DNA of 64,000 nt from Reticulitermes speratus (taxonomy: Eukaryota; Arthropoda; Insecta; Blattodea; Rhinotermitidae), in contig JAJKFL010000007.1 of NCBI GenBank assembly GCA_021186555.1, forward strand, positions 2,221,001-2,285,000, read 5' to 3'. Within the stretch, counting starts at the first letter, position 1. Each line of letters begins with the position of its first letter. Position numbers and translations under genes: made by a program. The notes below the pieces were generated by a model. It had not been told where the DNA came from, did no database searches, and saw only the letters and a list, made by a program, of their open reading frames with translations. Positions 56,403-64,000 of this stretch are shown in pieces.

Positions 56403-58627
56403 CTCGATTGTATCACTATACATGTGGTATGAAACTTAATATTTAATTGCAGGATGTAAATATTTAGAAACGCTTAAAAGTAATTAGTAATGAAGGCAAT
56501 TTATTTGGATCGATCAAGGAGGCATTATTTGTTTATGCTGTGGATTTCACTTATTTAACCCCGAACATAATCCGACGTACAGCAACTATTGTTACATCTT
56601 ATTTATTTCGGGTGTTTCTAAAACGACGCTATGGCCTATGTGACGTCGAATGACACGATAATAATTGGGGAATAATAGAAGTGTGAATAAAGACGTCGTG
56701 GCTTAAGTTGAGCCAATTTACTGCCACCTTCCTGAAGGAACTGAGGAGAACCACGAAAAGTTTAAATAAGGTAATCTGTGCCCCAGCCGAAAATAGAACC
56801 CGGTACATTCCGAAAACAAGTCAATAGCATTACCGATATGGTCAGCTTCTGAGGTCACTTTCATGTAGCAGGCACTGCAGAAATGGCAGCCATTTCTGCA
56901 ATTTCGTGTCCTAGAGAAACAATACAGACACCAGCAGTCTTACACACCAATACAGGGCGTGGGATAATGAGCATATTCCTTCCTGTGGCCAGAGTTTCAC
57001 GTGTAAGGTAGTCTTACGGCATAAAGGAAAGGAAGAGTAGTTGTGGAAATGAAATACTGAAGGGGTGGATTATTCAGTTTCTCCCTTTCACTCTTTAAAT
57101 GGCTAAAGAAAATAGTACCAAGTTCAGCCACTGTGTACGTACGTTAGGAACTTTATGCGATAAACTCACCTCCATAAGCTGACTGCAGACGTTCGGGACA
57201 GAAAATTAAGTCTTTGAAATTTACGACAAACATATGTATTGTCGTTATTTACATAAACCTACTGACTACGTAACAGAGTTTCTGTTAATTTTAAACATCA
57301 GTAAATTTCTATCAGAGGCACAACAATGTTGCAAGTTTCTACCAGACTATGAAGCAACAACCTAGCAATGTTCTTAAAAGTCAATAGGCTTAAGAAGTTT
57401 AATAAATCTCCTCTATTTTGTTAAAAGGGGACAGCCCACAAAATATAAATTTTACAGGAGAAGCAAAAAGGTGGCTCCGTTTTACACATGACAAACGCTC
57501 TGACAGGCAGGATATCCCGCACATGTCTTGGTTATTCTTGAACATGCAGTTGTCATCTTTTTACGTATCACAGAGGACCATTAGTTGAATGATTCGCTAC
57601 ACATAACTCAATTTAGCTCAAAGTGGCAGTTAGCCGCTTTTTACAAAACAGGGGCAAAGTTGTACATATGGTCCTAACTCCATAATCTTTCTAATTAACA
57701 GTTAAAATGTAACCCGTAACGACTGTATTGGTGACTTTATCGTTTGTAACAGAATTGCTTGATTTAATAACACTTCGTGACGTGGCACACAGACTTTATC
57801 AGGGAGTTCTTTACGTTCTGATGTCACACAGTTTTACGGTACTCACGTAAAGGTATCTTTAATTGCGCTCATAAAACACTACGGCAGCCCTTGCTCCGAT
57901 TTTCATGATGCAAAACCCATTAAATTTTTAAACATACCCTGTAAAGAATTTTATCCACGTCAGACGAGAATTTAGAATATACGGGCAAGATTTAATTTAG
58001 GCTTTTACGTAAACTTGTGGCTTTCGCTCTACCAGTTTTCATGAAAATCGTATTCAAACAGTGGCAATGGGTGAAGATCTTCTGTACAGAATTTCGCCTA
58101 AATGAATCGAGAAATACTGAAATTGCGGGTAAGGATTTATTTACCCGCTGGCTGTCACCGAGCAGATATTTACTCTTGTTCAACAAATGTTTGTAAAAAT
58201 CGCCTTCATTCTTCATGAAAATCGGTTTAGCCGCTAGTATTATGTATCAAATATACGCACGCACGTACGGACGGACATGTTCCTCAAATAACCTTCTTCC
58301 TTACTTCGTAAAGAATGCCTAGAATGAAGAAAACATTATTTACTAGGCGAGTCTAAGTTAATCAGGACTGCATTTGAAAATCAGCTAACCGAATTTTGAT
58401 ACGATTTAGCCTTTCCAGTGACAAACTTTGACGTAAAGCATTAGGCTTTCGAAATGAGCCAAAATTACAGCAATCTTTCATACATTTAGTTATAAAACTT
58501 ATTTAACTTTATATTAATATTTGTTTATTTAATTTATTTATTTATATAATTATTTACTATTCAACGAAGCTTTCAGTGGCTGTGATTACATGACGTCGAA
58601 AATGCAAAATAATTAATAAATAGTTAA
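56403..58627. other. Longest stretch without a recognised feature
   Basis: About 2.2 kb. At 56780-56860 a minus-strand GGGTTCTATTTTC with an upstream GGTAATGC could be a decayed SINE head. Around 58020-58290 the phrases TTTTCATGAAAATCG (twice) and GTACGGACGGACATG recall common insect dispersed repeats. No frame exceeds 75 codons. Confidence 0.5.
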
Positions 58628-59276
58628 TCGGAAAACGTTTGTAAGGAAGTGCTGTGACGTAACCTGTATTGTAAACGTTTGTAAGGAAGTGCTGTGACGT
58701 AACCTGTATTGTAAACGTTTGTAAGGAAGTGCTGTGACGTAACCTGTATTGTAAACGTTTGTAAGGAAGTGCTGTGACGTAACCTGTATTGTAAACGTTT
58801 GTAAGGAAGTGCTGTGACGTAACCTGTATTGTAAACGTTTGTAAGGAAGTGCTGTGACGTAACCTGTATTGTAAACGTTTGTAAGGAAGTGCTGTGACGT
58901 AACCTGTATTACTAACGTTTGTAAGGAAGTGCTGTGACGTAACCTGTATTGTAAACGTTTGTAAGGAAGTGCTGTGACGTAACCTGTATTGTAAACGTTT
59001 GTAAGGAAGTGCTGTGACGTAACCTGTATTGTAAACGTTTGTAAGGAAGTGCTGTGACGTAACCTGTATTGTAAACGTTTGTAAGGAAGTGCTGTGACGT
59101 AACCTGTATTACTAACGTTTGTAAGGAAGTGCTGTGACGTAACCTGTATTGTAAACGTTTGTAAGGAAGTGCTGTGACGTAACCTGTATTGTAAACGTTT
59201 GTAAGGAAGTGCTGTGACGTAACCTGTATTGTAAACGTTTGTAAGGAAGTGCTGTGACGTAACCTGTATTACTAAC
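58628..59276. repeat. 40-bp minisatellite, 16 copies
   Basis: Sixteen 40-bp units (GTAAACGTTTGTAAGGAAGT start), essentially identical. Every fourth to sixth copy carries ACTAACG in place of GTAAACG (58911, 59111, 59271). The longest frame in the window (313 codons, minus) is read-through of this array and is not a gene. Confidence 0.97.
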
Positions 59277-59563
59277 CCAGCATTTGTCTGCATCGACTCA
59301 GAAGAACACAGACAACAAATTCCACATTTAAAATGTTTAATACAAGTTGTCACCGCCTTCCGATTTTTGATAATTCTAACAAAAATAACAGACATTTTAG
59401 GCGAAGACCTAGGTACCGTTATGTAATTGGTCTTTGTGTTGGAGACAGAGTGTTTTCTTTGTGACTTACGAAATAAGGCCGAAGAAACAAGTGACGATAT
59501 AAACATCTCAATCTTTATGAGACAATTACAGGAAACGAGGTATGTTCCTACCATATAAGAATT
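59277..59563. other. No recognised feature
   Basis: Unique sequence between two arrays. Confidence 0.5.
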
Positions 59564-59912
59564 ACAATACTGGAATTGATGTTAGGCTTTCACGTTGATT
59601 GAGTGCTGATATCGGAATTGATGTTAGGCTTTCACGTTGATTGAGTGCTGATATCGGAATTGATGTTAGGCTTTCACGTTGATTGAGTGCTGATATCGGA
59701 ATTGATGTTAGGCTTTCACGTTGATTGAGTGCTGATATCGGAATTGATGTTAGGCTTTCACGTTGATTGAGTGCTGATATCGGAATTGATGTTAGGCTTT
59801 CACGTTGATTGAGTGCTGATATCGAAATTGATGTTAGGCTTTCACGTTGATTGAGTGCTGATATCGAAATTAATGTTAGGCTTTCACGTTGACTGAGTGC
59901 TGATATCGATAT
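59564..59912. repeat. 42-bp minisatellite, about 8 copies
   Basis: Eight 42-bp units (GGAATTGATGTTAGGCTTTC start), nearly identical, with GAAATT variants at the right end. Confidence 0.95.
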
Positions 59913-59989
59913 TTACTATTACCCATATTGCATGCAGTTGTTTTATACAAAACAGCTTATTTCCAACTTCTGCATAAAGTTTAGTTTTT

Positions 59990-60112
59990 GCGCTGCTACA
60001 TGTTTCGGCTACCTAGTGTAGTCATTGCAGCTGCTTATATTTTTACAATATTATAGCTTCCTGATGATGGCTACAACAGGTAGCCGAAACATGTAGAAGC
60101 CCTACAACTACA
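59990..60112. mobile_element. PLE-like segment with head-to-head hammerheads
   Basis: The left part (59997-60035) holds a decayed minus-strand motif (GAAACATGTAGC present, first box CTGCAATGA). The right part holds the intact plus-strand motif at 60056-60100. Only the ribozyme parts are inverted; long arms are not preserved. Confidence 0.65.
60056..60100 (+). ncRNA. Hammerhead ribozyme motif, fully paired
   Basis: Plus strand: stem I 5' GCUUC (60056-60060), CUGAUGA (60061-60067), U, stem II GGCUAC-AACAG-GUAGCC (perfect 6 bp), GAAA (60086-60089), ACAUGU, A17 (60095), stem I 3' GAAGC (60096-60100, perfect 5 bp). All core bases are present. Its stems differ in sequence from those at 44300 while the core is the same. 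That is the pattern expected of functional RNA copies rather than one recent duplicate. Confidence 0.84.
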
Positions 60113-60515
60113 CGTTATGCAGTACTTCGAAATCGACTGCTGCTGATACCTATCTTGTTTTGAGGTGACATTGCTTTGAGGCAGAGGGCTGTGTTACCGA
60201 CGTCACGGAACAACGTGCTGCCCTATTCAACATTATTTCGGCCCTGAAAATGGCGACTGCATGTCTCTCCGAATCTCGACACAACACAGTACAGTCCTAC
60301 AGAGTATCGTCACTAAAACAGGAGCTACATGGTCATCATAGCAGCGGTCATACGGTACAATCTGTCATTTATCTAGCAGAAACACAAGGATAAACTTTCG
60401 GAATTACGAAGTTTTTATTACGAAGTCAAAATAAAGAGGTGAATTTAATCATCTGTAACATTAGAGTCTGTAAACTTAATATTATACATTCCGTACATTT
60501 AACTCTATATTTATA
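60111..60515. other. No recognised feature
   Basis: Unique sequence. Confidence 0.5.
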
Positions 60516-60650
60516 GCCCGACAAATGTACAATTTAATCACATTAATTGTGTAATTTCACTGTCCTACATGTTTCGAACCCTTAATTTGGATTCATCTTC
60601 AGGACAGTGAAATTACACAATTAATGTGATTAAATTGTACATTTGCCGGA
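60516..60650. mobile_element. Foldback with hammerhead at its apex
   Basis: Arms ACAAATGTACAATTTAATCA (60522 on) through CACTGTCCT, and the complement ending about 60648, are nearly perfect at about 46 bp and enclose the hammerhead-like motif at 60558-60609. Confidence 0.75.
60558..60609 (-). ncRNA. Hammerhead motif, near-intact
   Basis: Minus strand: CACUGUC, CUGAAGA (60602-60596), U, stem II GAAUCC-AAAUUAA-GGGUUC (6 bp, one U-G), GAAA (60575-60572), ACAUGU, A17 (60566), GGACAGUG. Core bases are intact, but stem I needs a one-base bulge in standard register. The fully paired foldback (CACUGUCCU/AGGACAGUG) would instead absorb C3, U4 and A17. Confidence 0.62.
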
Positions 60651-60704
60651 CTGTAAATATTACAGTCTGTCTTCACGTTACATTCACCGTACATTTTCAT
60701 TCAA

Positions 60705-61012
60705 TTATCAGTATTATAACCAACAAATACACTTTTTGTATTTCTGTTACACTTTACCCTACACATGTTTCGGCTGTGGTCCAGCCATCATACCTCAAGC
60801 TTTTGACACAAGACGAACACAACCTGCATTTGAGAGTGAACAGAAGCTACAAAAACACTGTGATGACGTGATACTACCAAATGAACCAGTGACAGTGAGG
60901 TGAACCTACTAGTGTACCGTGATGATGGCTGGACCACAGTCGAAACATATGTAGGGTAAAAGTGTAACAGAAACACAAAAAGTGCATTTGTTGGCTATAA
61001 TACTGCTAATTA
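60705..61012. mobile_element. Long PLE-like foldback, both hammerheads decayed
   Basis: Arms of about 80 bp (60708-60790 and 60921-61006; AACCAACAAATACACTTTTT and inverse). Minus motif about 60765-60795: first box broken (GTATGATG). Plus motif about 60915-60955: GTGATGA (C3 lost), stem II weak (GGCU/AGUC), GAAA present. The loop of about 130 bp shows nothing diagnostic. Confidence 0.68.
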
Positions 61013-61565
61013 CAATCTGTGTACACACGTAACCTTATTGCTGCGGAAATAATTCTGGATATTAAGTAAAAGTTATGATGTAAAATTTAAGTCACAGACC
61101 TGTAGGCATTTAAAACTTTTTGTTTCTACAATTATTTCCGTAATCTAATAGTGCGGATCAATAGACTGCTATCTTTCTTCGGTACAAATGTTTAATAGTC
61201 TAACGATAAGACACTGAAGTGAGACATTAAGAAGTTTGTATAGACATCAAGGACTTACGTTATAACGGTGATATTATGTATATGTAGACGGATATCAGAA
61301 ATTCCATCTTGTTCAGAAACTAGCTTCATATGCAAATGTGTAACTACATTTTGATACTTACACTGCATGACGTCAGATGTACTGCATGTGACGTTAAACA
61401 GTAATTGGTATGAGAAGACAAAGAGAAATGAGACAGCATCATAAAACAGTGAATAGAAAATCTGAAGGAAAGAACAAAAGGACGTGGTGAGAAATATTAA
61501 AACATATTTATTTGTTTTACAAGTTCCGTGCATTACATTACCAATATAATACATTTATTCCAACT
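61013..61565. other. No recognised feature
   Basis: AT-rich unique sequence. Confidence 0.5.
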
Positions 61566-61776
61566 TTACATATATTCTTTAATAACTATTTATTATGTCG
61601 TAGTAATTTCTCCTACATGTTTCGGCCTGTAAAAGCCATCTTCAGGGAAAACACTGAAATAAAGAAATACGTGTAAACATTTTTATCTGTGTTCTCCCTG
61701 TACATGGCTTTTACAGGCCGAAACATGTAGAAGGAATTACTATGACAATAAATAGCTATTAATGAATGATGTGTAA
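61566..61776. mobile_element. PLE-like foldback with one intact hammerhead
   Basis: Arms 61566-61640 and 61704-61776 (landmark AATAACTATTTATTATGTCG and its near-inverse). The left arm has the intact minus motif at 61609-61650. The right arm has a plus motif with CTGTACA in the first box (A6 and G8 changed). Confidence 0.73.
61609..61650 (-). ncRNA. Hammerhead ribozyme motif, core intact
   Basis: Minus strand: stem I 5' UUUCC (61650-61646), CUGAAGA (61645-61639), U, stem II GGCU-UUUACA-GGCC (4 bp, one U-G), GAAA (61623-61620), ACAUGU, A17 (61614), stem I 3' GGAGA (5 bp, one U-G). The core is complete, but stem II is the weakest of the intact set. Confidence 0.74.
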
Positions 61777-61804
61777 TTAGTTGTAATAAATATAATAGAT
61801 TACT

Positions 61805-62091
61805 AAAACAGATCCTGTGCCGATCCCAGTGGCCGTGCGGTCTAAGGCGTGGGTCTTCGGCCGCTCGCTTACTGGGATTGCGGGTTCGAATACCGCCGGG
61901 ACATGGATGTCTGTCTGTTGTGAGTGTTGTGTGTTGTCAGGTAGAGGTCTCTGCGACGGGCTGGTCACTCGTCCAGAGGAGTCCTACCGAGTGTGGTGTG
62001 TCTAAAGTGTGTGTGACCATGAAAACTCGACGAAACGAGGAGGCCCCATATAGGGCTGTCGAGCCATTGGGGAAAAAAAAACAGATCCTGT
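61805..62091 (+). mobile_element. SINE family B, full length
   Basis: Duplication ACAGATCCTGT (61808-61818 and 62081-62091; extends into flanking A). Head: box A GCGGTCTAAGGCG; box B GGTTCGAATAC (about 61883). Body and end CTGTCGAGCCAT, then GGGG and an A9-10 tail. It lies just right of the 61566 foldback. Confidence 0.9.
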
Positions 62092-62826
62092 ATGAAATGG
62101 TGGGATTATGTGGGTTCTGTCATCTGGACCATAACAGAGGCAATTTTAGTCGTTTAAAAATGGTTATGCACCGTCGAATTCCACAAACGGGGGCAACTTT
62201 ACACAATATCATCTTCTAAAAATGACTACGCTCTCTAAGGTTAATCAGAAAAAAAAAGCATTTTGCCAATTTTGGAATTTTGTTCGTTCCTTCGCGCTTC
62301 TATCCTGTGTACTTCCAATTACTGCAGAGTGGAAAGCAACATTTTAAATGAAGCAATTAAAAGTTGGTGCAATTTTACTGCAGCAACTGTTGCCCCGCAA
62401 TACCCTATTTGTTATATACGTGGTCGAGTTGCATTAACCAGTTGAACCCATTGGCGAGATTTGAAACTCGAATTCAACGGATTTCTGTCAGCGGTGGCAG
62501 AATATATGCATTTCACACGACCAGATACCTGTTTGTGGTAATTTACAGACGGGAAACGTACGGTGGCTGAAGGTTGCTGTCTCATGAATATAGCTCCGTA
62601 CAGCCTGGTAGAAATTTATGGACATTTCGGTTAAAAAAACTACCCCTATCAACAGAATTGAAAATCATCCATAAGGCTGTAACCTTTACATTCACCATCG
62701 TGCCTCAACAGTAGCTGCTAAGACATTAGAGTTTGTGTTGCATTGAGTCTTTAAGTAACAAAGGAACTTAATACAGTAAAATACATTCATTTAGTTTCAT
62801 CCAAACTATAATTTATATTCTCTGAA
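62092..62826. other. No recognised feature
   Basis: Unique sequence. Frames of 60-68 codons at 62263-62570 have no domain. Confidence 0.5.
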
Positions 62827-62828
62827 TA

Positions 62829-62906
62829 CAGGGTATACACAAACGAATGGTGCGGTTTCAATAGTTTTCACTATTGAAACCGCACCATTCTTTTGTGTAT
62901 ACCCTG
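62829..62906. mobile_element. 78-bp palindromic MITE with TA duplication
   Basis: TA at 62827-62828 and 62907-62908 flanks two 36-bp arms (CAGGGTATACACAAACGAAT and its inverse, with a single mismatch) around a 6-base loop TTTTCA. A TA duplication fits the Tc1/mariner superfamily. The near-perfect arms imply recent origin or strong maintenance of the hairpin. Confidence 0.88.
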
Positions 62907-62908
62907 TA

Positions 62909-63671
62909 CATTCCCTTACATTTTAAAGTCCTACAGCTTCAAATTACACCTCCCCTTTAAATTCATAGTACTGCACACAAGTTACAAGCTACTGCACATT
63001 CTTAGTGCTTCGAAGTTGTGCTTCAAATTTTTAGATTTTCAACGTAAACCTTTAAATCCCTAAATCACTCGCATTTCTCAACAGCTGACCACTTTTTGGG
63101 GGGAGGGGGGTTACCCCCCAAAAAAAAAGTGTGTATATAACTAAACAAAGCACTACTGACAATTCTAACACGAATATTCGCGAAGAAATTGATGGAAAAG
63201 TTGAAGAATTGCTACGCCATGTCATGAAATACTTTAACTGCTTCCGAAAGGTTGCGTCTTTTGCGCCGCAAACTGCAAAGACAAAAACTCCGAACTGTAT
63301 GTGAAGTGAAATGAATAAAGATTTTTACACTCTTTTCCCACAAATACGTGATTATTACAATACAGGCAATATAAGTATAAACGTGTAGCCGAACATTATT
63401 GAAACATTATTAAATGCTAGTATTGTTGGAGCAGTTCGGCTCTCCCCTTCCACTCGTCTAAATATAGCTGGAACGACAAGGGACCAGGTGTCCCGAGTCA
63501 GTTGGCGGGAGTAAAAGGAAAAGAGTAGACGGATGGTTTTGTGCTAACGTTGTATTGTAATAAAATAAACAAAGTTAACCTTTTTTTTGAAGAGAACAGT
63601 CTCTTAATTTGATGTATATCAAATTAATAAAAGGTAACCAGCAAAGTTCGGTTACAAACGTAACATCGAGG
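62909..63671. other. No recognised feature
   Basis: Unique sequence. A G-rich then C-rich-A pair (GGGGGGAGGGGGGTTACCCCC at about 63098-63118) forms a small hairpin. Confidence 0.5.
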
Positions 63672-64000
63672 GGCGTTCGCGTAACCATTGTAGCCGTGCA
63701 AAAGAAGTACCACATAATCTGAGATGGTGTCTGTAGCCTTAGTTATCCAGCACGCAAAGCGCTGCGCCGTATTATATTGTCATCTGTGGCCTGTCTGGCT
63801 GTACCATATTTTCTCACATTATCTCATAAACGGCACGATTTTCGGAAAAAAAATTATTAAACATAAAATGTGTATTTTGATTTTCTTTACAACTTCGGTC
63901 TGAAAGATTTCTCATTCTAAGAATAATTCAGCAAGATACTATCACAGACGTACATAGGTCGTCATGTAAAGTACCGTTATTCTTGTCAGATTTTAACCAA
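63672..64000 (+). mobile_element. Dispersed inverted-repeat element R, copy 3 (cut by window edge)
   Basis: GGGGCGTTCGCGTAACCATT start, then TTAGTTATCCAGCACGCAAA and TCATAAACGGCACGATTTTC follow copy 1 closely until the window ends, so the right terminus is not seen. Confidence 0.72.

Noticed and set aside
58613..59554. Longest open frame in the window (313 codons, minus)
   Set aside because: It is read-through of the 40-bp array, with a repeated 40-residue pattern and no motif outside it.

Overview
This window looks like gene-poor, repeat-dominated DNA from an insect, most likely a cockroach-like blattodean. The evidence is an interstitial (TTAGG)n tract (the common insect telomere unit), several tRNA-derived SINE families, decayed ends of non-LTR retrotransposons (LINEs), mariner/pogo-type DNA element relics, and no recognisable host gene. 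The species guess rests on recollection of similar repeat peptides and was not checked. Every longer open reading frame is either read-through of a tandem array or a transposon fragment. I found no rRNA, no functional tRNA gene and no CRISPR array.

Three layers make up the window. (1) About 28 tandem arrays, with units of 14-75 bp and 3-50 copies, cover roughly 19 kb by my boundaries. The largest are the 53-mer at 6.7-8.4 kb, the 75-mer at 11.2-12.9 kb, the 41/44-mer at 13.3-15.4 kb, the 46-mer at 18.6-20.0 kb, the 49-mer at 25.6-26.6 kb, the 60-mer at 28.3-30.3 kb, the 28-mer at 34.5-35.4 kb, the 51-mer at 37.9-38.75 kb, the 47-mer at 44.8-45.6 kb and the 40-mer at 58.6-59.3 kb. At least seven have a unit built around a short palindrome. 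(2) Dispersed retroposons: tRNA-headed SINEs, many with target-site duplications that I could read, and about eight truncated LINE fragments. (3) Foldback segments carrying, at or near the apex, the conserved boxes of hammerhead ribozymes (CTGANGA ... stem II ... GAAA), as known from Penelope-like elements (PLEs).

Layout. 0-11 kb: minisatellites, LINE ends, a complete SINE with a 15-bp duplication, a PLE foldback, an endonuclease fragment and an AT-rich block. 11-21 kb: two large abutting arrays joined by a scrambled segment, then two foldbacks each with a well-preserved hammerhead, a SINE and three more arrays. 21-31 kb: decayed LINE ends and two arrays that appear to have grown inside a foldback. 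31-43 kb: a SINE inserted in a LINE, then a SINE whose promoter head was amplified into a 17-copy array, then the telomere-like tract. 43-53 kb: a MITE, a hammerhead, a mariner relic and four SINEs. 53-64 kb: one dispersed inverted-repeat element (three copies in the window), a LINE end, a 2.2-kb featureless stretch, and a cluster of foldbacks with hammerheads.

The most interesting system is the set of seven hammerhead-like motifs at 15.6, 17.0, 44.3, 51.7, 60.07, 60.58 and 61.6 kb. In five of them the catalytic core and all three helices can be drawn from the sequence. More than a dozen decayed relatives accompany them, mostly in head-to-head pairs. The second is the 51-bp array made of the 5' promoter end (box A without box B) of a tRNA-derived SINE.
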